Of a stretch of DNA of 64,000 nt, positions 43,518-52,920 are shown piece by piece. The translations under genes and the position numbers were made by a program. This DNA comes from Macrococcoides equi. GTDB taxonomy: Bacteria; Bacillota; Bacilli; Staphylococcales; Staphylococcaceae. The notes under the pieces were generated by a model. It did not search any database. It was given only the letters and a program-made list of their open reading frames with translations, and had not been told where the DNA came from. The stretch lies in the NCBI RefSeq assembly GCF_047425865.1, contig NZ_CP179735.1; one strand, given 5' to 3'. Within the stretch, counting starts at the first letter, position 1. Every line of letters starts with the position of its first letter.

Positions 43518-46484
43518 ATGAAAGCAGCAACATCTCAAATGGTACGTATCACTTTGAACGGCCATGAAATGGATGTACCTACACAGGTGAGTATTCTGGA
43601 TTACTTAAGATACAAAGGTATCGATGTTCCGGCATTATGCTATCATCCTGATTTAGGTGCAATCGAAACTTGTGATGCTTGTATCGTTGAAGTCAACGGG
43701 GAATTAGTTCGTGCGTGTAGCACTGAGTTAAAAGACGGCGACGTAGTTAGAACCGGCTCTAGCGAAGCATTTGAAGCACAAATGATCGCGATGGATAGAG
43801 TCCTTGCAAATCATGAACTTTATTGTACAGTATGTGATTTTAACAACGGGAACTGTACAATCCATAACACAGTTAAAAATTTAAAAATTGATCACCAGGC
43901 TACGGCACAATCACCAAAAGGCTACGAGAAAAACGTTGGTAAGTTTTATCGTTATGATCCAGACCAATGTATCTTATGTGGTCGATGTGTTCAGGCTTGT
44001 CAAAACGTACAAGTCAATGAAACATTAATGATCGACTGGGAATTAGAACGTCCTCGCGTTATCTGGGATGGTAATAAAGACTTAAACATTGACGAATCGT
44101 CATGTGTTAACTGTGGTCACTGTTCAACAGTATGTCCATGTAACGCAATGATGGAAGTCGGCATGGTCGGTGAAGCTGGTTTCTTAACGGGTATGTTAAG
44201 AGATGCATTCCGCCCAGCTGTAGAAGTAACAAAAGCAGTTGAAACAGGATATACTCCATTAATGGCCATTTCAGATGTAGAAGCTGAAATGCGTAAAGAT
44301 AGAATCAAGAAAACAAAAACAGTATGTACATATTGTGGTGTCGGCTGTTCATTTGAAGTATGGACAAAAGACCGTGAAATCTTAAAAGTTGAACCATCAC
44401 CAGAAAGTCCGGCTAACCAAATTTCAACATGTGTGAAAGGTAAATTCGGTTGGGACTTCGTCAATTCTGGTGAGCGTCTGCAAAAACCATTAATTCGTGA
44501 AGCGGATGGCTTCCGTGAAGCAACTTGGGAAGAAGCGCTTGACTTAATTGCAAGTAAATTTAAAGAAACAATGGCTAAAGACCCTGAACGTTTAGCATTT
44601 ATCACTTCATCTAAGTGTACAAACGAAGAGTCTTACTTAATGCAAAAACTTGCGCGTCAAGTTGTCGGAACAAATAACGTCGATAACTGTTCACGTTACT
44701 GTCAATCACCAGCAACAATGGGTCTATGGAGAACTGTAGGTTACGGCGGTGACTCTGGTTCAATCACTGATATTGGATCTGCTGGTTTGATTATTGGACT
44801 TGGAACAAACACAGCTGAAGCTCACCCTGTTATTGCAACACGTGTGAAGAGTGCCCAAAAATTACGTGGTGCTAAATTATTAGTAGTGGATATTCGTAAA
44901 CATGAATTAGCAGAACGTGCAGATATGTTTGTTCGACCTAACCCTGGTAGTGACTTAGTGTGGTTAAATGCAGTTACGAAATACATTATCGACAACAACT
45001 GGCAAGATCAGGAATTTATCGATAAACACGTTAATAACTACGATGAACTTGTGAAGAGTCTTGAAAAATACACAATTGACTATGCAGCAGAACATACAGG
45101 CATGAGCAAAGAAGAAATCATCAAGATTGCTGAAATGATTCATGAAGCAAAATCAACAGTTGTAATGTGGGCAATGGGTGTCACACAACAACGTGGTGGT
45201 AGTGATACATCTACAGCAATTTCTAACATGTTACTTGTAACAGGTAACTACATGAAACCAGGTGCCGGTTCTTACCCATTACGTGGACACAACAACGTAC
45301 AAGGTGCATCTGATATGGGTAGTATGCCAACACACTTACCTGGTTACCAAAAGATCACTGATAAAGCGGCACTTGAGAAATTCAGTAAAGCCTGGGGCGT
45401 TGAAATGAACCCTAAAGTAGGACAAAATAACCACCAAATGGTTGATGCGATGCATGCTGGTGAATTAGATGTCCTTTACTTAAAAGGTGAAGATATGGGT
45501 ATCGTTGACTCTAACATTAACTATGTCCGTGAAGGATTTGAAAAACTTAAGTTCTTCGTCGTACAAGATATCTTCTTCTCTAAAACAGCAGAATATGCAG
45601 ATGTTATTTTACCTGCAGCACCAAGCTTTGAAAAAGAAGGGACATTCTCAAATACAGAACGTCGTATTCAACGTCTTTATCAAGTAATGGAACCTTTAGA
45701 AGGTACAAGACCTGACTGGAAAATCATTCAGGATATCGCACAACATTTAGGCGCTGACTGGCACTATGCACATCCAAGTGAAATCATGGATGAAATTGCT
45801 TCCCTTACTCCAATCTATTCTGGGGTTAACTATGACAGATTAGAAGGATTCAACAGCTTACAATGGCCAGTGCATGAAGATGGTACAGATTCACCATTAT
45901 TATTTACTGAAGGCTTCCCGTTTGAAGATAAGAAAGCGAACTTCTATCCAGTAGACTGGACAGAACCAACGCAATACGAAGCACAATATGATATTCATGT
46001 GAATAACGGACGCTTACTAGAGCACTTCCATGAAGGTAATATGACGTATCAAGTTAAAGGACTTGCGATGGAAACACCTGAAGCATTCTTAGAAATCTCT
46101 CAGGAACTTGCAGATGAACGCGGTATCCAGACAGGTAACTTAGTACGCCTGCAATCACCATACGGTAAAGTCGATGTTAGAGCATTAATTACTGATCGTG
46201 TATTTGGTAAAGAAGTCTACTTACCAATGAATGATAATGGAGATGCTGCAATTAACTTATTATCAAGTTCAATCGCTGATAAAGATACATCAACTCCAGC
46301 ATATAAAGAAACAAAAGCGAAACTTATCATCTTAGATAAAGGTACAAAATCTCCATTACCTGAGAATAACTTCCGCTTCGGTAACCGTACACCACAAATG
46401 GGTGTAAATGTTCAAGGTAAATGGAACAGAGCTGATTATGTATACCCTGGAGATATCGTGAAATCAAGAAGAGGTGATAAATAA
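43518..46484 (+). CDS. fdhA: Formate dehydrogenase alpha subunit with N-terminal ferredoxin-like domains
   Basis: Molybdopterin enzyme that oxidises formate, 988 residues. The N-terminal [2Fe-2S] domain has CYHPDLGAIETCDAC, followed by two [4Fe-4S] motifs (CILCGRCVQAC and CVNCGHCSTVC), the Mo-enzyme [4Fe-4S] motif CTYCGVGC and then the bis-MGD domains. The active-site metal ligand is a Cys (DNCSRYCQSPAT), not selenocysteine. ATG at 43518 is used because GGGG lies seven bases before it. It resembles the cytosolic YrhE/FdhA type of Bacillus and Staphylococcus, with a DUF1641 partner directly downstream. Confidence 0.93.
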   Translation: MKAATSQMVRITLNGHEMDVPTQVSILDYLRYKGIDVPALCYHPDLGAIETCDACIVEVNGELVRACSTELKDGDVVRTGSSEAFEAQMIAMDRVLANHELYCTVCDFNNGNCTIHNTVKNLKIDHQATAQSPKGYEKNVGKFYRYDPDQCILCGRCVQACQNVQVNETLMIDWELERPRVIWDGNKDLNIDESSCVNCGHCSTVCPCNAMMEVGMVGEAGFLTGMLRDAFRPAVEVTKAVETGYTPLMAISDVEAEMRKDRIKKTKTVCTYCGVGCSFEVWTKDREILKVEPSPESPANQISTCVKGKFGWDFVNSGERLQKPLIREADGFREATWEEALDLIASKFKETMAKDPERLAFITSSKCTNEESYLMQKLARQVVGTNNVDNCSRYCQSPATMGLWRTVGYGGDSGSITDIGSAGLIIGLGTNTAEAHPVIATRVKSAQKLRGAKLLVVDIRKHELAERADMFVRPNPGSDLVWLNAVTKYIIDNNWQDQEFIDKHVNNYDELVKSLEKYTIDYAAEHTGMSKEEIIKIAEMIHEAKSTVVMWAMGVTQQRGGSDTSTAISNMLLVTGNYMKPGAGSYPLRGHNNVQGASDMGSMPTHLPGYQKITDKAALEKFSKAWGVEMNPKVGQNNHQMVDAMHAGELDVLYLKGEDMGIVDSNINYVREGFEKLKFFVVQDIFFSKTAEYADVILPAAPSFEKEGTFSNTERRIQRLYQVMEPLEGTRPDWKIIQDIAQHLGADWHYAHPSEIMDEIASLTPIYSGVNYDRLEGFNSLQWPVHEDGTDSPLLFTEGFPFEDKKANFYPVDWTEPTQYEAQYDIHVNNGRLLEHFHEGNMTYQVKGLAMETPEAFLEISQELADERGIQTGNLVRLQSPYGKVDVRALITDRVFGKEVYLPMNDNGDAAINLLSSSIADKDTSTPAYKETKAKLIILDKGTKSPLPENNFRFGNRTPQMGVNVQGKWNRADYVYPGDIVKSRRGDK

Positions 46485-47170
46485 TGGCGCAACCAACAAG
46501 AGTCGTTAAACCGATGCAAGTCGATGCAAAAGAAGTACGCGAAAGAGAACTACGTGAATTAGAAGATCAGATCATCCAACATAAAGATACTTTGCTAAAA
46601 CTATTTAGATTACTTGATCAATTAGATGAACATGAAGCGTTAAATGCTGCAAATGCTGCATTAGCGCAAAGTGATCCTATTTTAACACGTATCTTAAAAG
46701 CAGTGAATGAAACTGAAACGGATCAAGCGATACGTAACGCGTTGTTACTTGTACAAGGACTTGGTAAATTCAATTTCAGCGACATTGAACCAATGATTTT
46801 AAAGTTCAATAAAGGTTTAAAACTTTCAACAGAATACAATCAAAGTAAACCACTTGGATGGATTGGGTTACTGAATGTATTAACAAATAAAGACTTCGTT
46901 GAAGGATCTATCGTGTTAACAAAATTCGTTAAAGGATTCGGAACATCATTTGACCAGTTGAAAAAAGAACAAGGCATTGTAGATCCAGTGCATACAAGTA
47001 AAGGTGACTTAGATGACGCACATCACGTTGAGTTACCAAGTAAAGTTGAAAAAGACGAAGCACAAAGACAGCACGCCGCACAAATAGAACAATCATCAAA
47101 CCTTAAACTATACGGTGCTGTAGCAGGTGCTGCAGCATTAGGTGTCAGTGCATTACTGATGAGAAAATAA
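46484..47170 (+). CDS. DUF1641 family protein (formate dehydrogenase partner)
   Basis: A 228-residue mostly helical protein with the DUF1641 core around ILTRILKAVNETETDQAIRN and a C-terminal hydrophobic tail (AVAGAAALGVSALLM) that may dock it to the membrane. Its ATG overlaps the stop of fdhA (TAATG), so translation is coupled; the pairing with FdhA is conserved in staphylococci. It may link the enzyme to the respiratory chain, but this is not shown. Confidence 0.85.
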   Translation: MAQPTRVVKPMQVDAKEVRERELRELEDQIIQHKDTLLKLFRLLDQLDEHEALNAANAALAQSDPILTRILKAVNETETDQAIRNALLLVQGLGKFNFSDIEPMILKFNKGLKLSTEYNQSKPLGWIGLLNVLTNKDFVEGSIVLTKFVKGFGTSFDQLKKEQGIVDPVHTSKGDLDDAHHVELPSKVEKDEAQRQHAAQIEQSSNLKLYGAVAGAAALGVSALLMRK

Positions 47171-47175
47171 AACAA

Positions 47176-47209
47176 AATCCTCAAGGACAATAGTCCTTGA
47201 GGATTTTTT
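47176..47209 (+). terminator. Terminator of the formate dehydrogenase operon
   Basis: AATCCTCAAGGAC / GTCCTTGAGGATT with a 4-nt loop and TTTTTT. Confidence 0.93.
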
Positions 47210-47218
47210 AGTTTAACC

Positions 47219-47773
47219 TTAAGCCATACCTACATGACCTAAGACAACTTTTTGAACATAACCTTTCTCAACTACAAATTGAATCTGGCTACCGTTATAA
47301 TTATAAATATAAACACCATCTTTTTTAGAAGGTACAGCTTTTGTCGCACCAGCTACTAGTTTAGGCTGGAATAAATGCGGCGTACCATAAGTCTTCTTAA
47401 CATCTGTTAGTTTCAAAGACTTTGCTTTAACACTTAAACTAGCTGTGTAAGGTCTTTTATCACCCTTCTTAAAGAAAGAATATTCCTGATCGTAAACACG
47501 CTTCGTATCATGTGTTTTTGAAGCACCTTGAATAATTCTTTTAGCATCTACTTTGTAACCATTGATCGTTACGTTATTCGCTTTTACCGCTGCAATGAAA
47601 TCTTTGTCTAATACAAAGTCAGAATTGCTGCTTGTATAACCAGAATATTTATAATAAGGCGTTTGCGTTGCTGTATAAGTTTTTGCAGACACATCGTCAG
47701 CCTGAACAGCACCGAAAGAAAATGCCGTTGCTAATGCAGTTGCACCTACTATTTTAGAAAATTTATTCATCAT
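47219..47773 (-). CDS. Secreted IsaB-like antigen
   Basis: A 184-residue secreted protein: signal peptide about 1-23 (MNKFSKIVGATAL, hydrophobic core, then VQA-DD), no linker, then the IsaB-type domain starting PYYKYSGYTSSNSDFVLDK. The C-terminal half, with YIYNYNGSQIQFVVEKGYV, aligns with staphylococcal IsaB closer than the paralogue at 26,226 does. ATG at 47773 follows AGGAGTGGTA. Extracellular, nucleic-acid-binding role is inferred from S. aureus IsaB. Confidence 0.82.
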   Translation of the reverse strand: MMNKFSKIVGATALATAFSFGAVQADDVSAKTYTATQTPYYKYSGYTSSNSDFVLDKDFIAAVKANNVTINGYKVDAKRIIQGASKTHDTKRVYDQEYSFFKKGDKRPYTASLSVKAKSLKLTDVKKTYGTPHLFQPKLVAGATKAVPSKKDGVYIYNYNGSQIQFVVEKGYVQKVVLGHVGMA

Positions 47774-47995
47774 TACCACTCCTAAATAATATATCCTTAT
47801 GCTCAACTGTTTATAATTAATTTACCCTAGATAATTATGGTAAAACATGCAGCTAAGAATGTAAATTAATAAGGTTTAGAGGAGCAAACAAGTATAATTT
47901 CTTTATCATATATAAATAAATCGATTACAATATAATTGTAATATCAATTGCGCTCAACGTTTAATTAACCATTGAGCATTTTAGGAGATGAATTT

Positions 47996-48367
47996 ATGGA
48001 TAAATTAAATCAAGTTATGATTTATGTTGATGATTTAGAAAGCGCGGTAAAATTTTGGACTGAAACGTTAGAATTTGTGATTGTTCAAGAAACAGAATTA
48101 CCGGAGAATTATAAAGCTGTAGAAGTTGCACCGAATGCGAATGTTGAAACGTCTCTAACTTTATTTGATAAAGCATTTATTAAGAAGTACAGCCCTGAAG
48201 TAACACTTGGCACACCTTCTTTAATGTTTAAAGAAACAAACTTTGATGCACTATACGAGAAACTTAAAGCACTAAATTTAACAGGACACGACATTATGGA
48301 CATGGGCGGTGTTCGTGTATTTAACTTCCAAGACGGACAAGGGAATTTCTTTGCTGTAAGTGAATAG
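47996..48367 (+). CDS. VOC (glyoxalase/bleomycin-resistance) superfamily protein
   Basis: A 123-residue protein with paired beta-alpha-beta-beta-beta modules: N-terminal LNQVMIYVDDLESAVKFWTETL and C-terminal GVRVFNFQDGQGNFFAVSE are typical. ATG 47996 is preceded by TTAGGAGATG. The members cover dioxygenases, glyoxalases and antibiotic-binding proteins; I cannot assign a substrate. Confidence 0.82.
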   Translation: MDKLNQVMIYVDDLESAVKFWTETLEFVIVQETELPENYKAVEVAPNANVETSLTLFDKAFIKKYSPEVTLGTPSLMFKETNFDALYEKLKALNLTGHDIMDMGGVRVFNFQDGQGNFFAVSE

Positions 48368-48394
48368 TATTGAATAGTGCTTAAAGGAGACAAT

Positions 48395-48493
48395 ATGAGA
48401 CAACTTATATTATTTTTACATAGTTCATTAGATAGCTATGCTGAAGGACCAAATGGCGCAATGGACATTGGATTCGTTGCATATAAGGAGTAA
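48395..48493 (+). pseudogene. 32-codon remnant of a RibD-C/dihydrofolate-reductase-like protein
   Basis: Behind an AAAGGAGA site, the frame MRQLILFLHSSLDSYAEGPN... continues to GFVAYKE and stops. This matches the N-terminus of RibD C-terminal-domain (DHFR-like) reductases, which normally extend to about 180 residues. The rest is gone; the next gene's ribosome binding site overlaps the stop. A deletion that removed all but the start of the gene is the simplest reading. Confidence 0.6.
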
Positions 48494-48495
48494 TA

Positions 48496-48969
48496 ATGAA
48501 ATTAATCACGTACACAGATAACTTTCAATACGATATCAATCAATTTGAATTAACAGAAGAACAGTTGAAGTTTGTTAAAAGCCCGAAAGAAAATTTAGAA
48601 ATGGCGAAAAATGATGCCAACCGTCAACCTGTATTTGGTATTAACGAAGAAGGCATTCCAGTCGTATTCTTTGTATTACATTTACATAGTGAATTCGAAC
48701 ATGAATTTGGTGTTGAAAACAGCATCTATGTGAGATCATTTTCAACAAATAATAGATATACAAAAAGAGGCTATGCAAAGCAAGCATTACAACTCATGCC
48801 AGCATTCATTCATCAACATTATGACAACATTGACTATATAACTTTACTTGTAGATTTACCAAATGAAATCGCAAGAGAGATGTACATTAAACAAGGTTTT
48901 ACCCAAGGTAAACAAATTAACGGCGAACGTTACCCAGCATATTGTATGATTAAAAAAATCACACAATAA
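48496..48969 (+). CDS. GNAT family N-acetyltransferase
   Basis: A 157-residue acetyltransferase. The acetyl-CoA binding loop is NNRYTKRGYAKQALQLM, preceded by IYVRSFSTN and followed by NEIAREMYIKQGFTQGK, the canonical end of the fold. ATAAGGAG precedes the ATG. It is the last core gene before the rpsI-derived repeat and so marks the probable boundary of the ancestral chromosome. Confidence 0.83.
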   Translation: MKLITYTDNFQYDINQFELTEEQLKFVKSPKENLEMAKNDANRQPVFGINEEGIPVVFFVLHLHSEFEHEFGVENSIYVRSFSTNNRYTKRGYAKQALQLMPAFIHQHYDNIDYITLLVDLPNEIAREMYIKQGFTQGKQINGERYPAYCMIKKITQ

Positions 48970-48980
48970 ATAGAAATCAA

Positions 48981-49014
48981 AAAGCACTCCCCAACACGTG
49001 TTGGAGAGTGCTTT
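48981..49014. terminator. Native-type rpsI terminator
   Basis: AAAGCACTC...GAGTGCTTT stem around CCAACACGTGTTGG; on the minus strand it follows the rpsI tail copy A and is T-rich at the end (TTTTTGATTT). It may also end the acetyltransferase transcript. It is likely the original terminator of rpsI in this chromosome. Confidence 0.8.
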
Positions 49015-49097
49015 AATCGTTGATTTAATTGAACATAAATCGCTGACGCAATTTGCGGACTCCATCTGTAAGCAAGTAAACTTGCAACAGCTGCAGC

Positions 49098-49303
49098 CTA
49101 ACGTTTTGAGAACTGTGGTGAACGACGAGCGCCTTTAAGACCTGGTTTTTTACGTTCAAAAAACTTTAGAGTTTCGTACAGTTGTACATACTGTCGTAAG
49201 CATTGATATTAAAGGTTTTCTAATTTTATCGATTGCATAAAATTGCACCAAATATCACTCAGGGGTAACTAATGGGTAACTAAATAAACTGCTGGCCGGT
49301 GGT
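49098..49303 (-). repeat. att-like repeat copy A: rpsI 3' tail plus 143-bp arm
   Basis: 49098-49160 encodes on the minus strand the last 20 codons and stop of ribosomal protein S9 (FERKKPGLKGARRSPQFSKR then TAG). It has no 5' part and is a truncated copy. 49161-49303 is a 143-bp arm that is not rpsI, with GGGTAACTAA twice near the right side and CTGCTGGCCGGTGGT at the end. Copies B and C have equal length with no indel. Confidence 0.9.
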
Positions 49304-49324
49304 ATTTTCATCAAAATATAATGG

Positions 49325-50311
49325 TTATTTATTGAAAATATTAGGAGAGTTTAAAGAAATATAAATTTTCTCATTAAATATTTCTTTCTCTTCATTTGTC
49401 ATGTTAAAATGCTCATAAAATTTATTCTTTGCTTCAGCATGGATTCTATTTTTTCTATTCAAATGTTTTTTTGAAGATGCTAATTTATTATCATCGATAT
49501 AATAATTTATTATAAGTCTATTATACGATGATTTTTCCAACCATACTTTAATTCTTTCCCACCAAATTTTATCTGTATCACCTAAGGACATACCAAAAAT
49601 GTAAATGATATTTGATCGACTAATTATATCAGTTAATTTGTCGCTATACTCATCTTTATCAGTTTCAATCATTCTTGGTTTAATTAATCCATCTAAATCT
49701 AATGGAGTAAAAATTTCTGAATCTAATTGACTTTTATCATTTACACCCAAAAAAGTTCCATCGTCTAATGTTCTGTGGACATATATATGATTTTCAATTG
49801 TATGATATTTATTCCAAATACTAAATGATGTATTAGAAATATCTAAAACTTTTTTTAAAGTATCTGTATAATTAAAATTTAATATATTAATTTGAACCTC
49901 TCTACTTTGATTTATGAAATCTAAAATATATTTTTTATTTTTATAATCTAAACTATGAAAGTAATTTTTTGCAGTATCTATAACAATGTCAATATTTTCA
50001 TCTTTATTTACTTCAAATAGTTCTTGTTGAGAATTCATATAAGTAATGAAAACTTCTCTAAAATCGATTAAATCATCTATAAAACCATCTGGTTCAACAT
50101 TATCTTTTTTCAAATCAAATGTAAGTTTACCCAGAATGTATTCAAAATCAGACCAATCCTCTTTCGAAAATTTATTCAAAAATTTTCTATAAATATAATT
50201 TTCTTTTTGTAAAACATTATTACTTTTAATATACTCAAAGAAATCATTAAAAGTAGTTTTTAAACCATATTGCAAATCTAAACCATTGCCAATTAAAAAA
50301 GTTAGTCTCAT
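49325..50311 (-). CDS. AbiH family abortive-infection protein
   Basis: A 328-residue protein of the AbiH family (phage abortive infection, first described in Lactococcus). The N-terminus has the hallmark FLIGNGLDLQYGLKTTFNDF; further marks are NFNYTD at residues 145-150, a conserved His in IYVHR near 179 and FGMSLGDTDKIWWERI at 239-254. The GNG plus NFNYTD plus GMSLGDTD pattern suggests a nucleotide-binding Rossmann-like, possibly Sir2-like, fold. It is the last gene of a same-strand run whose upstream members are an uncharacterised protein, an AAA+ ATPase and a nuclease-like protein, 123 bases from the nearest. Confidence 0.85.
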   Translation of the reverse strand: MRLTFLIGNGLDLQYGLKTTFNDFFEYIKSNNVLQKENYIYRKFLNKFSKEDWSDFEYILGKLTFDLKKDNVEPDGFIDDLIDFREVFITYMNSQQELFEVNKDENIDIVIDTAKNYFHSLDYKNKKYILDFINQSREVQINILNFNYTDTLKKVLDISNTSFSIWNKYHTIENHIYVHRTLDDGTFLGVNDKSQLDSEIFTPLDLDGLIKPRMIETDKDEYSDKLTDIISRSNIIYIFGMSLGDTDKIWWERIKVWLEKSSYNRLIINYYIDDNKLASSKKHLNRKNRIHAEAKNKFYEHFNMTNEEKEIFNEKIYISLNSPNIFNK

Positions 50312-50434
50312 TTTATTTTTCCTATCTTCATAAATTATTATTCACTAAAAATTAGCATTTAAAAGCTATATATGATTGTATTCTTTTATTATACGATATA
50401 TAAACTTTTAAATTATTATATTCATAGGAGATTA

Positions 50435-50929
50435 TTATTGCCACTTAATATCTAGCAATTTTATAATAAGTTCATAATATTTTTCATGATCAATTTTAAT
50501 ATCCTTTATTGAATTTAAATGGGTTCCCACACTTAAGTTTATTTTCCATTCTAAATTTGAATCCTTATAATATTCCCAAATGATACCGTTTGTATATATT
50601 ACATTACTTAAAGATTTACTTTGAAAAATAATCTGTTCAGTGTGTTTTAATTCTTCAGTAGGTGATTTGATTTCAATACAACCCAAACATTCACCTTGGT
50701 TTAATTTATATTTAAAATCACTAGATACGATGTAAATATCACTTATACCTGCTAATGTCTCTAATCTAAAATCTGTATTTTTATGTAATCCAACAGCTGA
50801 GATTACACTTATTTTTAGATGTTCAAACAATTCATCTAAAAAATTTTGTACAAGCATATACATAGATGACTCGACTGGACACTTTGTAATTCCATTATTC
50901 AAATTTCTTTCATATTTCATAAAATGCAA
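50435..50929 (-). CDS. PD-(D/E)XK nuclease-like protein
   Basis: A 164-residue protein with a PD-(D/E)XK active-site pattern: Asp64 in GISDIYIV, then CIEIKSP with Glu86 and Lys88, plus an early Glu20. The C-terminal QIIFQSKSLSNVIYTNGIIWEYY matches the region after the catalytic core of type I restriction-type nuclease domains, including the Q and the TNG.W pattern. The start is uncertain: TTG at 50929 has GGGGG seven bases away, ATG at 50920 is farther. It lies between the AAA+ ATPase and AbiH, so it is a probable effector of the same system. Confidence 0.7.
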   Translation of the reverse strand: MHFMKYERNLNNGITKCPVESSMYMLVQNFLDELFEHLKISVISAVGLHKNTDFRLETLAGISDIYIVSSDFKYKLNQGECLGCIEIKSPTEELKHTEQIIFQSKSLSNVIYTNGIIWEYYKDSNLEWKINLSVGTHLNSIKDIKIDHEKYYELIIKLLDIKWQ

Positions 50930-50983
50930 TAAGATTCCCCCTTACTATCTCACTATTAATATACCTCTTTATTCAAAAAATTT

Positions 50984-52105
50984 TTATTTTTCTTTTTCTA
51001 ATAAACAATTAAATAAATATCTATTTACACTTTCTAGAACCATGCTATCAATTTCTCTCATACTCAACATATTTATTTCTTGTTTTAACAAAACTTTTAA
51101 AAGACCTGATGATAGTAGTGACTCTTTAGTACTATCATCATATTTTGAAACTAATTTTTGGTATGAATTTTCAAGATATTCATATTTAACTTTTTCATTT
51201 ATAGTTTCATATTTAACAAAAACATCAATTCTACTATATAGTGCAGATCCTAGTACATTCTTAATAATCTTTTTATCTTTAAAATTCGTTGTGCAAAATA
51301 TTATTGTCCCACTAAGATCTACTTGGAAATGGTTATCTTTATAAACATTTTCATCAAACATTTGATAGAAGGCATTATAAATATTACTAGGACATTTATC
51401 AAATTCATCCAATAATATAAAATTACTTTTCCGATTCAAAATATCTTCAGATAAAGACTTATTATGTTTATCATTACCAAAGATATAATTATATCCTTCT
51501 GTATCATTTTGCATTGATAATTGTATTCTTTTTAATTTATTATCTCCAAACAATATTTTTGCAATTGATTTAATACTTTCAGTTTTACCTACTCCTGCTG
51601 GTCCATATAATAAAAAAACCTTAGTATTATTAGAATTTTTGTGATTTATTAGACTAGAATGTAACTTTTTCAACGCTCTTTCCTGACCGTGTATTTCAGA
51701 GATAGTAGTTTTATAACTTTTGGTAACATCTTCATTTTTGTAAGAATGAAATGGGTATCTTATCTCTTGAATATTATTTGGATATAGTTTCTTTAGACTT
51801 TCATCTAAGGTTAATGTCGGATTGATTATATATATTTTTTCTAAAAATCCGCTCTCATTAAGTGTTTTTACTAACATCCCTACTTCGCTTTCAAAACTAC
51901 TGATGATCCTTTTTACACTTCCTTCATTGATTATAAAATCCTTGCTTAAACCTAACGAATAATTCAATAGACTTCCATCACCATTAAATAAGCTTTTTAA
52001 ATTATCAATTGAATCTAAAAAATTTATAAAAAATTTACCTTTATTTTCTTCATAGAATTGATTTATATCACCTGTTACTATATAAATAAACTTATTTCCC
52101 ATCAT
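50984..52105 (-). CDS. AAA+ ATPase (Clp/AAA_2-like) with unique N-terminal domain
   Basis: A 373-residue ATPase. Residues 1-130 form a domain I do not recognise; the AAA+ core follows with Walker A GPAGVGKTES (168-177), Walker B FILLDEFDK (229-237), sensor 1 IIFCTTN (268-274) and an arginine-finger-like SALYSRID (287-294). The C-terminal lid ends at MREIDSMVLESVNRYL. It is nearest to the Clp/HslU (AAA_2) group. The start overlaps the stop of the upstream gene (ATGA), so the pair is translationally coupled; it likely remodels or senses something for the operon. Confidence 0.8.
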   Translation of the reverse strand: MMGNKFIYIVTGDINQFYEENKGKFFINFLDSIDNLKSLFNGDGSLLNYSLGLSKDFIINEGSVKRIISSFESEVGMLVKTLNESGFLEKIYIINPTLTLDESLKKLYPNNIQEIRYPFHSYKNEDVTKSYKTTISEIHGQERALKKLHSSLINHKNSNNTKVFLLYGPAGVGKTESIKSIAKILFGDNKLKRIQLSMQNDTEGYNYIFGNDKHNKSLSEDILNRKSNFILLDEFDKCPSNIYNAFYQMFDENVYKDNHFQVDLSGTIIFCTTNFKDKKIIKNVLGSALYSRIDVFVKYETINEKVKYEYLENSYQKLVSKYDDSTKESLLSSGLLKVLLKQEINMLSMREIDSMVLESVNRYLFNCLLEKEK

Positions 52106-52920
52106 TTTATACCTGCTATAATTACATCTATGATTTCTACTTTTTTATTCTTGTCAAACTTATTTAAATTAATACTGTTTTGGTGTTTTTCTAATTTTTT
52201 TTCGATACTAAGGTTATCAATTTGATCTTCTAAGTTATTTACTTGAAGATTGCCTTCAATTTTTTGATCATCAGATTCCATCATTGCATCAAACATTATG
52301 TCGTTTATACTAGTTTCCCCTATTACCACTCCAACTATATTCATTTTCATATTTCTTAAATCCGAGAGCTTGTAGTCGCTTTGAAGATGTTTAGGATTGA
52401 CACGTATTATCTTATATGAGTTAGCTTTATATGCAACAAATTCATGATATGATTTCATATCATCGATTAACTCTTCCATTTTAGTAAATTCAATATTTTC
52501 AAATTCATTACTGTTTTGTAACTTTGAAAAATCCTTTATAACTTTAGTAACAGGTGCAAGTGTTTTTAAATGTGTGCTAGTTCCTTCTAATATATATAAA
52601 TTATAGTCTTGAATGTATTTCAAGTTAAAATCATTAATTTTAGCTTCAATTTTTGATATAAAATCAGTTTTTACAGTATTGGTAAGTTCCTTAGTAATAT
52701 GTTTATCAAATTCAAGTTTCATTAATGCTTTCATATTAACATCTACTTGTTCTTTACCACCGCCTCCTAAAATCTCTCCCAGTAGTTTAAATCCTTTTCC
52801 TTTTGTCGTTCTTTCAAAATAATCTAATCTACCTTCATTTTCTTGATCTAGCATATCTAGTGCAGTATCCATATCGAAAACGATAATTTTACTATATTTC
52901 ATAAATATTTCTTTTGACAT
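52102..52920 (-). CDS. Uncharacterised protein, first gene of the AAA+/nuclease/AbiH operon
   Basis: A 272-residue soluble protein. The N-terminal KIIVFDMDTALDMLDQ and the following Gly-rich LLGEILGGGGKEQVDV with a helix-rich middle recall DUF6414-like proteins, whose N-terminus is a similar short beta-strand then Asp-rich turn, but the match is by eye and weak. A charged C-terminal tail (about 215-272) ends in VEIIDVIIAGIK. It is coupled to the AAA+ ATPase by a 4-base overlap and so probably works with it. Confidence 0.6.
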   Translation of the reverse strand: MSKEIFMKYSKIIVFDMDTALDMLDQENEGRLDYFERTTKGKGFKLLGEILGGGGKEQVDVNMKALMKLEFDKHITKELTNTVKTDFISKIEAKINDFNLKYIQDYNLYILEGTSTHLKTLAPVTKVIKDFSKLQNSNEFENIEFTKMEELIDDMKSYHEFVAYKANSYKIIRVNPKHLQSDYKLSDLRNMKMNIVGVVIGETSINDIMFDAMMESDDQKIEGNLQVNNLEDQIDNLSIEKKLEKHQNSINLNKFDKNKKVEIIDVIIAGIK

